From an uncultured delta proteobacterium (GTDB lineage: Bacteria; Desulfobacterota; Desulfovibrionia; Desulfovibrionales; Desulfovibrionaceae), in the NCBI GenBank assembly GCA_900079685.1, contig LT599018.1, positions 675,012-739,011 of the forward strand: a DNA stretch of 64,000 nucleotides, given 5' to 3'. The notes under the pieces are model-generated. The model made no database searches, was not told the DNA's origin, and worked only from the letters and a program-made list of their open reading frames with translations. The position numbers were made by a program, and so were the translations under genes. This document shows positions 48,247-58,510 of this stretch, one piece after another (within the stretch, counting starts at the first letter, position 1; each line of letters begins with the position of its first letter).

Positions 48247-48795
48247 ATGCCGAGAACGCCTCACAAAAAGAACCTCCCTCCTGTCGTTGACGGGGTCATC
48301 GAAGTCCTGGACGACGAGGGAAAACCGCTGCTTATCATGCCGCAGGGCCAGGCCCTCCGGCAGAAGCTGCGGCACCATACGGTTCTGGTATGCCTGCGCA
48401 ACGCACGGGGGCATATCTTTCTGCATAAAAAAACGGCCGCGGGTTCCGGCGACGCGCAAGGGGAAGCCTGGCTTCCCGCGGCGCACGGCCGGGTGGTTGC
48501 CGGAGAATCACGCTACGGGGCCGGAATACGCCTGCTGGACCACGTGTTCGGCATTTCCGGCGTGGAACTGTTTGAGGCGGCCACCTTCAAACAGCCGGCA
48601 GGGGGCCTTGCCGGCAATGCCGTGACAACGTTGCTCCTCACAGCAAAAACATCGATCATCCCCCGGCTGCGCGACCAGGAGGCCTCGGACGGCATCTTCG
48701 TGGACCGGGAAGAATTCCGGGCCATCATGCGCGACTACCCGCACATGGTCACCCCTCTCTGGAGCCTTGCCCTGCCCTACTTTTTCGCCCGGTAA
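48247..48795 (+). CDS. Nudix-fold protein with degenerate catalytic box
   Basis: 182-aa protein. The N-terminal VLDDEGKPLLIMPQGQALRQ and HTVLVCLRNARGHIFLHKK are those of the IDI-type/YfcD Nudix group. The Nudix box aligns at GRVVAGE (Gx5E) but continues SRYGAGIRLLDHVFGI, so the catalytic REUxEExGU has lost its glutamates (R-L-L-D-H-V-F-G-I). It is therefore probably not a metal-dependent hydrolase, or works differently. Its stop abuts that of the convergent suhB with no spacer. Confidence 0.72.
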   Translation: MPRTPHKKNLPPVVDGVIEVLDDEGKPLLIMPQGQALRQKLRHHTVLVCLRNARGHIFLHKKTAAGSGDAQGEAWLPAAHGRVVAGESRYGAGIRLLDHVFGISGVELFEAATFKQPAGGLAGNAVTTLLLTAKTSIIPRLRDQEASDGIFVDREEFRAIMRDYPHMVTPLWSLALPYFFAR

Positions 48796-49584
48796 TCAGC
48801 CGTTTTCGCCGTCCATGAGGTCTTGCAGGGCGGCGTGTATTTTTCCGTTGGTGGCAAGGATATCCTGGTGCGCCAAGGAAAAGGCCGAGCCGTCCATCCT
48901 GGTCACGCTGCCGCCCGCTTCCCGGACGAGCAGCCAGCCCGCGGCGACATCCCAGGGGCGCAAACAGCGTTCGTAATACCCTTCATAGTGTCCGGCAGCT
49001 ACGTATGCCAGGTCCAGAGAAGCCGCGCCGCAGCGCCGCACCCCCTGCGACCGGGCAAGCACCTTGCCCATCCGGCATAAAATGCCGGGCAGCTCCCCTT
49101 CCATGGAATAGGGAAAGCCCGTGGCGATCAGGGAATCAACCATGTCCCGCGTTGTGGAAACGGAAAGGGGAACGCCGTCCTGGTGGGCGCCCCCGCCTTT
49201 CACGGCGGTAAAACAGGCGCCGAGCAACGGGGCGTTGATGACGCCGAGCGCGATATCATTGTCCCGCCAGAGGCCGATGGAGGTCGCCACGAACGGATGG
49301 CCGTGGGCAAAATTGGTAGTGCCGTCAACCGGATCAATGACCCAGGTGTTTTCCTGCAGAACGGCGTCCGGAGAGCTTTCCTCGGCAAGGAAGTGCGATC
49401 CCGGCAGCACGTCCGCCAGTTTTTCCCGGAGAAAACGCTCCACCGCGACGTCCGTGGCCGTGACCAGATCGATACGTCCTTTATGGTGAATGTCCCTGGG
49501 TTTGCGCGCGTGGTCGCATAGTATTGCGCCGGCTTCGCGGGCGACGGCGACGACGTCGGCCAGAAGGGCCTGCAAATCAAGCAT
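48796..49584 (-). CDS. suhB: Inositol monophosphatase family protein (SuhB-like)
   Basis: 262-aa Mg2+-dependent phosphatase. Metal motifs: AEESS, WVIDPVDGTTNFAHG and the C-terminal RPWDVAAGWLLVREAGG. It may dephosphorylate inositol-1-phosphate or act on the transcription machinery like E. coli SuhB. It is transcribed downstream of mreB with a structured repeat between. Confidence 0.9.
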   Translation of the reverse strand: MLDLQALLADVVAVAREAGAILCDHARKPRDIHHKGRIDLVTATDVAVERFLREKLADVLPGSHFLAEESSPDAVLQENTWVIDPVDGTTNFAHGHPFVATSIGLWRDNDIALGVINAPLLGACFTAVKGGGAHQDGVPLSVSTTRDMVDSLIATGFPYSMEGELPGILCRMGKVLARSQGVRRCGAASLDLAYVAAGHYEGYYERCLRPWDVAAGWLLVREAGGSVTRMDGSAFSLAHQDILATNGKIHAALQDLMDGENG

Positions 49585-49595
49585 GGGGTATCCAG

Positions 49596-49721
49596 GATTA
49601 ATGGTCTTTTTGCCCCCTGGCCGCGTCAGGCTCGCTCCGTGCGAAGCTCATGTATGTCCTGATACACTTCGCTTCGCCCGGACTCGCCTTCCTTGCCAGA
49701 AGACAAAAATCCTCATTAATC
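49596..49721 (-). ncRNA. Structured intergenic element, copy B (unrecognised RNA or repeat)
   Basis: Second copy of the element at 34371-34498; the core is 49623-49695. The enclosing arms differ wholly from copy A. GATTAATG (49596-49603) pairs with CATTAATC (49714-49721), and 49608-49621 pairs with 49695-49708. As minus-strand RNA the 14-bp inner arm is fully paired with three G-U wobbles; these would be A-C mismatches on the plus strand. Inside, a tandem G-A helix and GCGAAG/CUUCGC hairpin repeat copy A, with an A-U to G-C swap next to the G-A pairs. It lies between mreB and suhB, both minus strand. Confidence 0.7.
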
Positions 49722-49726
49722 ATTTT

Positions 49727-50749
49727 TTAGTTGATGTACACGCTGCCGTAGCGTTTCTTGTCGTCCAGGGTCCGCCCCGTCCCCCGCACCACGGTCGTCA
49801 GCGGGTCGTCATCGAGGGTGACTTTGAGGCCGGTATCCGCGGTAATCAGCGCATCAAGCCCCTTGAGCAACCCGCCGCCCCCGGCAAGCAGCATGCCGTT
49901 GCTGCCGATATCGGCGGCCAGTTCCGGCGGTGTTTTTTCCAACGCTTTGCGGATGGCCGTGACAATGGCGCGAACCGGCTCGGCCAGCGCTTCGCGGATA
50001 TGCCCGTCGGTGATGCGGACGCTTTGCGGGGTGCCGGTTACGAGGTTTTTGCCCGCAACCTCCGCCACGAGCTGTTCCTGCAAGGGATAGGCGGACCCGA
50101 CGGCCATTTTGATGCGTTCGGCCATGTTCTCGCCAATGAGCAACTGGAATTCGTCCTGAAAAAACCGCTGCACGGCCGTGTTCATGGCGTCTCCCGCCAT
50201 GCGGACGGATTCAGCATACGCGATGGCGGAAAGGGAAATGACAGCCACCTCCGTCGTGCCGCCGCCGATATCCACGACCATATTGCCGAGCGGCTCATGG
50301 ATGGGAAGCCCCGCGCCGATGGCCGCGGCCATGGGCTCCTCTATAAGATGGACGTTGTTGGAGCCCGCCTGCTGCGCGGATTCGATGACAGCGCGTTTTT
50401 CAACCTGCGTGATGCCGGTGGGAACACAGATGACAATATTGGGCCGGGCAATATTAAACCCGGAAATGACCTTTTTGATGAAGTACGCAATCATTTGCCG
50501 GGTTACTTCAAAGTCCGCGATAACCCCGTCGCGCATGGGCCTGACGGCCTGTATGCGTTTGGGGGTACGGCCGAGAAATTCCTTGGCCTCGCGCCCGACG
50601 GCAAGAACATGCCCCCGTTCCGCATCAAGCGCGACAACGGAAGGCTCGTTCAGCACAATGCCGTTATTTTTCGTGTAGAGCAAAGTGTTGGCGGTCCCCA
50701 AATCCATTGCCAGATCTTTGCCGAGAAAACTGAACAGGTTACGAAACAT
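49727..50749 (-). CDS. mreB: Rod shape-determining protein MreB
   Basis: 340-aa bacterial actin. Signatures: KDLAMDLGTANTLLY (phosphate 1), VVDIGGGTTEVAVISL (phosphate 2), GSNNVHLIEEPMAAAIGAGL and the adenosine loop LLAGGGGLLKGLD. It forms membrane-associated filaments guiding lateral cell-wall synthesis and indicates a rod-shaped or curved cell. The start at 50749 (MFRNLFSFLGKD) has GGGGA upstream. MreC/D and RodA are not adjacent in this window. Confidence 0.96.
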   Translation of the reverse strand: MFRNLFSFLGKDLAMDLGTANTLLYTKNNGIVLNEPSVVALDAERGHVLAVGREAKEFLGRTPKRIQAVRPMRDGVIADFEVTRQMIAYFIKKVISGFNIARPNIVICVPTGITQVEKRAVIESAQQAGSNNVHLIEEPMAAAIGAGLPIHEPLGNMVVDIGGGTTEVAVISLSAIAYAESVRMAGDAMNTAVQRFFQDEFQLLIGENMAERIKMAVGSAYPLQEQLVAEVAGKNLVTGTPQSVRITDGHIREALAEPVRAIVTAIRKALEKTPPELAADIGSNGMLLAGGGGLLKGLDALITADTGLKVTLDDDPLTTVVRGTGRTLDDKKRYGSVYIN

Positions 50750-50864
50750 GGTATCCCCGTTTAGACTCAGATGTTGAACGACTCCCCCGAAGATATACCC
50801 TTGAGCCGCAAGAGCGCAAACAAAAAGTACACAGGCGGCGCTTCTCCGTAATGGAAAAACGCCC

Positions 50865-51992
50865 CTATTCTTCCGGCTCCAGTTCCTGCCGGTTGTGTTC
50901 GTATTGGCTCCGCAATTCCGTGGCGGCGGCGGAAACGTCGCGCAGCCTGCATTTGATGTACAGGTTTTCCAGAAACAGCGCCAAATGTTCCGAGGCCATC
51001 CGGACAAAATCCTGGGTGTCCTCGGTGATGGGCAGAGGCGATTCTTTCGCAAGGCACAGCACGCCGCGTGTTTTGCGCTGCATCTGGAGCGGCAGCGCCA
51101 TGACCGTTTGAAACTGCGGCGTCGTCACGCCTTTGCCGAACAGGGACGACTCCGGCATGCCGCCCGGGGCGTTGCTGAAAAGAGCCTCGCCGTTCCGGCA
51201 GACCCAGCCGATGGCCCCGCTGTTTACGGAAAAAGCCGGCGCCTGCATGCGCGGTTTCCAGACCAGCGGCGCGGTTTCCCCTTCGACCACATATTGGTTC
51301 GCGGCCGTATCGTTGTAGCAGAATACGCCATAGTCACAGCCCGTGGCGGACACCATCAGGCCGAGGAACTCGCGCAGGAAGTCGGCCCAGCGGGAATGGC
51401 GGCGGCGGAGCGTGTACACCTCTTTCAGCGCGCTGTAATACTCCCCTATGGTATGCAGCGTCTTGCCCTTGCCGAAATTGGCCGACTGCTCCGCGATAAG
51501 CTGGGCGAAAAGGTGCAGGAGTTTTTGATCCTTGTCGGAAAAGGAATACTGGCGCTTGCTGTCGACGCACAGAACCCCCTGGCCGTCCGGAAGCGAACAC
51601 CCCATGAAGGCTTTGATGCGCAGCTCCTCATTCTCCTTATAATAGCCGAGATGGTTCTTGCGCTGGTCGAAATTGGGCACCAGAAGCGGCGCGTTGTTTT
51701 TTGCAATCCAGCCGACAAGCCCCTTGCCCGGCTCTATGACGGCAGCGGGGTCAATAAAGTCGCCCAGGCTGAATTTTCCGGCAAGCCGGAAGACGGTCCC
51801 CCCTCTGAACGGAGGATCCGCCAGGAAAAGGACCGTGGAATATGCGTCCAGCACGCTGCAAAGAGTGCCGAGCGTGTGGGTGTAAACGTTGCGGTGCATA
51901 ATGATCCACGATTCAAAAGGTATTTGCCCGGAAGGAACCGCCCCCCGTTCATCGAATACTTTAGGATTACAGCAGACCGGGGTATCTTTCAA
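50865..51992 (-). CDS. Protein with two GAF domains
   Basis: 375-aa, no signal peptide. Two GAF-like sensor domains are visible. The first (~residues 30-175) includes DPAAVIEPGKGLVGWIAKNN and GVLCVDSKRQYSFSDKDQ. The second (~205-345) includes AFSVNSGAIGWVCRNGEALF and GVLCLAKESPLPITEDTQ. A short coiled tail follows. No output domain is attached, so it may regulate by protein contact. It stands 115 bases upstream of mreB on the same strand. Confidence 0.82.
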   Translation of the reverse strand: MKDTPVCCNPKVFDERGAVPSGQIPFESWIIMHRNVYTHTLGTLCSVLDAYSTVLFLADPPFRGGTVFRLAGKFSLGDFIDPAAVIEPGKGLVGWIAKNNAPLLVPNFDQRKNHLGYYKENEELRIKAFMGCSLPDGQGVLCVDSKRQYSFSDKDQKLLHLFAQLIAEQSANFGKGKTLHTIGEYYSALKEVYTLRRRHSRWADFLREFLGLMVSATGCDYGVFCYNDTAANQYVVEGETAPLVWKPRMQAPAFSVNSGAIGWVCRNGEALFSNAPGGMPESSLFGKGVTTPQFQTVMALPLQMQRKTRGVLCLAKESPLPITEDTQDFVRMASEHLALFLENLYIKCRLRDVSAAATELRSQYEHNRQELEPEE

Positions 51993-52140
51993 CAGTTTCC
52001 GCCATCTTTGAAATCTTCCGGAAAATCATGGGGCAACGGGTTGCGGGACAATGCTTTTGCGCCGTGAACCGGGTTCTGGTCACAACGCGAAAAAACACGT
52101 ATGGTCCTGCTTGTGCAACCACATACGCCCGAGGCTTCCC

Positions 52141-52266
52141 ATGAGAATTCTCCCCGTATCCGTCTTGTTTTTTTGCATCTGCGTCCTATCTTTGACGGGC
52201 GCGGGCTGCCAGGTGAAGACCGGAGGAAGCGTGGAAACGGGCGTCGGCACCCATCATCGTCTATAG
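52141..52266 (+). CDS. Very small predicted lipoprotein
   Basis: 41-aa peptide. A hydrophobic signal (ILPVSVLFFCICVLSLTGAGC) ends in a lipobox-like GAGC and leaves a mature peptide of 19 residues rich in Gly, Thr and Val. GAGG lies six bases before ATG 52141. It is 27 bases upstream of hslV. Too short for homology; support comes from signal, lipobox and ribosome site. Confidence 0.6.
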   Translation: MRILPVSVLFFCICVLSLTGAGCQVKTGGSVETGVGTHHRL

Positions 52267-52293
52267 AGCAGACAACAGAAGAAGGAAAATTTC

Positions 52294-52857
52294 GTGGAGC
52301 TTAAAGGAACAACCATTCTTGCCATCCGCGATGCGAACGGCGTCGCTATTGCCGGTGACGGCCAGGTGACCATGGGCCAGGCCATCGTCATGAAACATAC
52401 CGCCCGGAAGGTGCGCAGGCTCCACTCCGGCAAGGTTATCGGCGGTTTTGCCGGTTCCACCGCGGATGCGTTCACGCTGTTCGAGCGGTTTGAAGCAAAG
52501 CTTGAAGAACACGGCGGCAGCCTGGTGCGCGCCGCCGTGGAAATGGCCAAGGACTGGAGAAAGGACAAGTACCTCCGTCATCTGGAAGCCATGCTCATCG
52601 TTGCGGACAGCGCGACGACCCTTATTTTGTCCGGCAACGGCGACGTCATCGAGCCCGATGACGGCATCGCGTCCATCGGCAGCGGCGGGCCCTACGCCCT
52701 TGCCGCGGCTCGCGCCCTGGTGGGCAATACGGACCTTGACGCGGAAAGCATCGCGCGCAAAGCCATGGCCATTGCCGCCGGCATCTGCGTGTACACCAAC
52801 ACGGCGCTCACCGTGGAAACCCTTGGCGGCACTGCCGGCGCCCCCAGTGACGGCTGA
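52294..52857 (+). CDS. hslV: ATP-dependent protease subunit HslV
   Basis: 187-aa proteasome-like peptidase. The catalytic Thr follows a short propeptide ([11 protein letters not shown]), and [12 protein letters not shown] and [15 protein letters not shown] are family motifs. Start is GTG 52294 with GAAGGA upstream. The ATPase partner gene hslU is not next to it; an overlapping ispE follows instead (11 bases shared). Confidence 0.95.
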   Translation: MELKGTTILAIRDANGVAIAGDGQVTMGQAIVMKHTARKVRRLHSGKVIGGFAGSTADAFTLFERFEAKLEEHGGSLVRAAVEMAKDWRKDKYLRHLEAMLIVADSATTLILSGNGDVIEPDDGIASIGSGGPYALAAARALVGNTDLDAESIARKAMAIAAGICVYTNTALTVETLGGTAGAPSDG

Positions 52858-53731
52858 GGCGAAAAGAGCCGCCGCGTCGCTGGTTGCCGGATGCAAGGTC
52901 AATCTTTCGCTCCGGATCACCGGCAGGCGGGAGGACGGCTACCACACGCTGGAGAGTGTTTTCTGGCCTCTGCCGGGTCCGTGCGACACCCTGACGGTGA
53001 CGCGCGCGGCCAAGGAAGGGCTGCGGTTTTCCTGCAGCGACGAAACGCTGGAATCGCCGGGCAACCTGGTCGTCAAGGCGTATAACGCGTTTGCCGCGGC
53101 AACGTCCTTCGCGCCCGGCCTTGCCGTTTTTCTGGACAAGCACATTCCCTACGGGGCGGGGCTCGGCGGCGGCAGTTCCAACGCGGCCGCCCTTCTGCTG
53201 TATTTGAACGCGCTGGCCCGCGAAGAAGGCGCGCCAAGCCTGGATGGTGCCGCTTTGGGAAAACTGGGCGCCCGCCTGGGCGCGGACGTGCCCTTTTTTT
53301 TTCAGAACACCCCTTGCCTCGTCCGCGGCATCGGGGACGTTCTTGAACCGCTGCCTCCTGATGCGGCGCACCGCTTTGCCGGGCTGCACCTGGTGCTTGT
53401 CTGCCCGAAGGTTCATGTTGCGACGGCGTGGGCCTTCGCGGCCTGGGATGAAAAACATCCCGCGTATACCTTGACAAACAGGGTCGAGAAAGATAGTAGT
53501 CCACTCGTTCGCGGGATACGGATTCAAAACGACCTTTCCCACGTTGTGTTCGAACGCTACCCCGAACTAAAAAAAACGCTTGCGCTGCTGCATGATTTCG
53601 ACGCGGACGCTGCCTCCATGAGTGGGAGTGGGGCAAGTCTTTTCGGACTCTATTCGGATGCGGACAATGCCGGAAAAGCCGCGCGGTTTTTTCTTGATAC
53701 GGGTGAACTGGTTTTTCACCATATCTTGTGA
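52847..53731 (+). CDS. ispE: 4-diphosphocytidyl-2-C-methyl-D-erythritol kinase
   Basis: 294-aa GHMP kinase of the MEP isoprenoid pathway. [20 protein letters not shown], the ATP loop [26 protein letters not shown] and [12 protein letters not shown] are diagnostic. No ATG suits; GTG 52847 inside the hslV end is the best start. tRNA-Gln begins eight bases after the stop, and prs follows, the common ispE-tRNA-Gln-prs order. Confidence 0.93.
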   Translation: MTAEAKRAAASLVAGCKVNLSLRITGRREDGYHTLESVFWPLPGPCDTLTVTRAAKEGLRFSCSDETLESPGNLVVKAYNAFAAATSFAPGLAVFLDKHIPYGAGLGGGSSNAAALLLYLNALAREEGAPSLDGAALGKLGARLGADVPFFFQNTPCLVRGIGDVLEPLPPDAAHRFAGLHLVLVCPKVHVATAWAFAAWDEKHPAYTLTNRVEKDSSPLVRGIRIQNDLSHVVFERYPELKKTLALLHDFDADAASMSGSGASLFGLYSDADNAGKAARFFLDTGELVFHHIL

Positions 53732-53738
53732 TTAATAC

Positions 53739-53814
53739 TGGGGTGTCGCCAAGTTGGTAAGGCAACGGGTTTTGGTCCCGTCATCCGAGGGTTCGAATCC
53801 TTCCGCCCCAGCCA
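53739..53814 (+). tRNA. tRNA-Gln (anticodon TTG)
   Basis: 76 nt including encoded CCA. Acceptor TGGGGTG pairs with CGCCCCA, anticodon arm ACGGG-TTTTGGT-CCCGT gives anticodon TTG, and GGTTCGAATCC is the T-arm. It is probably cut from the ispE-prs transcript. Confidence 0.96.
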
Positions 53815-53916
53815 TTCTTCAATTGTCCGGAAGCCGCGGGTATCTTTATGTATAACGCATCCAACGATTTTCCCTACTGGCTTCCCCTTCTTCAACCTTC
53901 ACTCTCGGAAAACTCC

Positions 53917-54855
<939 letters not shown>

Positions 54856-54918
54856 AAACAAAGGCACCCGTCAGCAACGGCGTAAACGTCATGGCTGAGG
54901 ATCGCAAAGGAGTTCACA

Positions 54919-55521
54919 ATGGCTGATTTCGCTACCATCACGGTTCAAAAACGTTCTTCCACCGGCAAAGGCGCCAACCGCCGCCTGCGCGCGCAAGGGA
55001 TCATCCCGGCCGTGTTTTACACCGCCAAGGGTGAAAGCGTGCCCATTCAGGTCGCGGAAGCGCCCCTGATGAAGCTTTTTGAAACCATGGGCCGCACCAC
55101 CGTCTTTAATGTGGAAATTGAGGACGGCGCCAAAAAGGAAACCCACCCTGCCCTCATCTGGGATATCGAATATTATCCCACCAAAAACCGCTTCCAGCAT
55201 GTGGACTTTTTCGGCGTTGACCTGAACAAGGAAATCAAAATCCGCGTTCCCCTGGCGTTCGTCGGCACGGCCAAAGGCGCCAAGCTCGGCGGCGTGCTTG
55301 AAACGTTCATGGAATTCATCGACCTTGTCGGCAAGCCTTTGTCCATCCCCAACAAACTCACGGTGGACATCACCAACCTTGAGCTTGCCCAGACCATGCG
55401 GGTCGCCGACCTGTCCATGCCCGAAGGCGTGCATCCGGCAACGGACGGCGCCCAGGCCATCCTCTTCCTGAGAGACAAGTCCGCCGGCGGCGATGACGAC
55501 GGCGAATCCTCCGAAAAATAA
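54919..55521 (+). CDS. rplY: 50S ribosomal protein L25 (Ctc/TL5 type)
   Basis: 200-aa protein with an N-terminal 5S rRNA-binding L25 domain (RSSTGKGANRRLRAQGIIPAV, HVDFFGVD) and a C-terminal TL5/Ctc beta domain, ending in an acidic tail. AAAGGAG precedes ATG 54919. Position between prs and pth is conserved in many proteobacteria. Confidence 0.95.
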   Translation: MADFATITVQKRSSTGKGANRRLRAQGIIPAVFYTAKGESVPIQVAEAPLMKLFETMGRTTVFNVEIEDGAKKETHPALIWDIEYYPTKNRFQHVDFFGVDLNKEIKIRVPLAFVGTAKGAKLGGVLETFMEFIDLVGKPLSIPNKLTVDITNLELAQTMRVADLSMPEGVHPATDGAQAILFLRDKSAGGDDDGESSEK

Positions 55522-55534
55522 ATGAGCTGATCTG

Positions 55535-55571
55535 GTGTCCGGCTTGTTTCGGCAAGCCGGACACTTTTTTT
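55535..55571 (+). terminator. Terminator after rplY
   Basis: Eleven-bp stem GTGTCCGGCTT / AAGCCGGACAC followed by seven Ts, 19 bases before pth. It may only attenuate expression of pth. Confidence 0.88.
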
Positions 55572-55589
55572 GTATTATATGAGAATGGT

Positions 55590-56198
55590 ATGGAAATCGG
55601 CGGTCTTTTTCTGGGGCTTGGCAACCCCGGCGCAACCTACGCGGGCACGCGCCACAATTTCGGCTTCATGGTGGCGGACGCCCTGCTTGAGGCCTGCCGC
55701 CGCAATGGGGACGTAACACCCCTCTCCGGCGGCAAAAAACGGTTCGAGGCCTGGAAGTGCCGCCTTCCCCTTGCCTCGCGGCCGTCCTGGATCATTGCCA
55801 AGCCGCAGACGTTCATGAACAAAAGCGGCGAAGCGGCCGTGACGCTTCTGCAATACTACCGTATTCCTCTGTCCGGGCTCGTCGTGGCCCACGACGAGTT
55901 GGACCTGCCGCTCGGGAAAATGCGTCTGAAAATCGGCGGCGGCGCCGCCGGGCATAACGGCATCCGCTCCATTGCCGAATGTCTGGGCTCTCCGGAATTT
56001 TACCGGCTTCGCCTGGGAATCGGCAAACCGGAAGGATACGACGTCACCTCCTATGTGCTTGGGCGATTTTCCGGGCAGGAGGCCCAAACCGTCTCGGAAA
56101 CGCTCCCCGCGGCGGTGGAAGGATTTTTCCGCCTCTGTTCGGGCGGCTTCAAAGAAGCGCAGCAATTCATCAACGGATTTACATCCTCTCCATTATAA
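55590..56198 (+). CDS. pth: Peptidyl-tRNA hydrolase
   Basis: 202-aa enzyme freeing tRNA from drop-off peptides. Catalytic His in YAGTRHNFGFMVADAL, Asn in KPQTFMNKSG, Asp in VVAHDELDLPLG, and the GGGAAGHNGIRSI loop are intact. Start ATG 55590 gives MEIGGLFLGLGNPG, with a weak GAGAA upstream. Confidence 0.95.
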   Translation: MEIGGLFLGLGNPGATYAGTRHNFGFMVADALLEACRRNGDVTPLSGGKKRFEAWKCRLPLASRPSWIIAKPQTFMNKSGEAAVTLLQYYRIPLSGLVVAHDELDLPLGKMRLKIGGGAAGHNGIRSIAECLGSPEFYRLRLGIGKPEGYDVTSYVLGRFSGQEAQTVSETLPAAVEGFFRLCSGGFKEAQQFINGFTSSPL

Positions 56199-56352
56199 TT
56201 TATTATTTGTTCTTAGAGTTTTTGTATTGGCTGACCTGCCGTTCGCTGCCGCACCGCGCCTCCGCCGATTCTCAAAAAACCCATTTGTAGACGAAACCCA
56301 TTCTTTTCGTTACATTATGAATCGTCGTTTTTTTTCCCCATAAGGAGTCTCT

Positions 56353-56871
56353 GTGTTCTCTCCCAACCAACTCGTTGTTTATCCGGCCCAAGGCGTGGGC
56401 AGGGTCGAACGCATCGAGCGCCAGGAAATTGGCGGGGTCGGCATGGAGCTGTATATCGTCCGCATTTTATCCAATAATATTACCCTGATGGTGCCTGTCC
56501 TTACCGCGAAAAACGTGGGGCTGCGCCCCTTGAGCGACAAAAAAAAGGCCAAGGCCGTGCTGGCGTCGCTTCAGGACAGGAGCAGTTTTACAGGCCATAT
56601 CGGCCAGAACTGGAACCGGCGGCACAGGGAATATTCGGAAAAGCTGAAAAGCGGCGATCTTGCCGATGTCTGCAATGTGCTGAAGGAACTCATCCTTATC
56701 AGCGGGGAAAAGGAGCTTTCCTTTGGCGAGCGCCGGCTCCAGGAACAGGCAATGGCTCTTGTAACTATTGAATTGGCTTGTATTTTGGATCAAGACGCGG
56801 ATGCGGTGAAAACGCTTGTGGAAAGTTATTTCGCTGATATAATGCAAAAAGACACGGCTGAAAGCGAATAA
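56353..56871 (+). CDS. CarD family transcription regulator (CdnL)
   Basis: 172-aa protein. The N-terminal RID domain (FSPNQLVVYPAQGVGRVERI ... MVPVLTAKNVGLRPLSD) binds RNA polymerase beta and a C-terminal helical DNA-binding domain has the NWNRRHREYSEKLKSGD motif. CarD/CdnL proteins stabilise open complexes at rRNA and housekeeping promoters. GTG 56353 with AAGGAG upstream. Next to rho. Confidence 0.9.
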   Translation: MFSPNQLVVYPAQGVGRVERIERQEIGGVGMELYIVRILSNNITLMVPVLTAKNVGLRPLSDKKKAKAVLASLQDRSSFTGHIGQNWNRRHREYSEKLKSGDLADVCNVLKELILISGEKELSFGERRLQEQAMALVTIELACILDQDADAVKTLVESYFADIMQKDTAESE

Positions 56872-57120
56872 TCTCTTGCCAATCGCCGCAAGGTACGGTA
56901 GTTAGCCCTAACTTGTCGGTTAACGGGCATTTCCCGGATCTTCAGCCTGTCGACACATGTAATCCCTACTTCTCCATTTGTTTCCAACAATCTGATTTAC
57001 GTCTATGGCTGTTTTTACAGTTATTGAGTGTGCCGCCACTCGGCACTCCCGGTATTTGCATCGGTCCCTTCTCTGAGGGCCGGTCTCCCCTTGGACCTTT
57101 CAATCCCTTCTCACAACATT
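56872..57120 (+). promoter_or_regulatory. rho leader region, possible autoregulatory attenuator
   Basis: About 250 bases without a gene. GTGCCG/CGGCAC forms a hairpin (57029-57045 area). The last ~70 bases before ATG are strikingly C- and T-rich and G-poor in stretches (TCTCCCCTTGG, TTTCAATCCCTTCTC), as expected of a rut site. E. coli rho is controlled by Rho-dependent attenuation in its leader; the same is inferred here. Confidence 0.4.
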
Positions 57121-58434
<1,314 letters not shown>

Positions 58435-58440
58435 AAAAAA

Positions 58441-58492
58441 CGCGTTCCACAAAAAAACTCCCGCAAAAGCGGGAGTTTTTTTGTGGAACGCG
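58441..58492. terminator. Bidirectional terminator between rho and GGDEF gene
   Basis: Perfect 24-bp stem with an AAAA loop, with A7 and T7 runs inside the arms. Confidence 0.9.
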
Positions 58493-58510
58493 GGTATGCA
58501 AAAGCGGGGT

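Noticed and set aside
49596-49721. MITE or transposon-derived repeat as the explanation for the two copies
   Set aside because: The terminal arms differ between the copies and no target-site duplication is seen, contrary to a MITE; conservation is in the centre.
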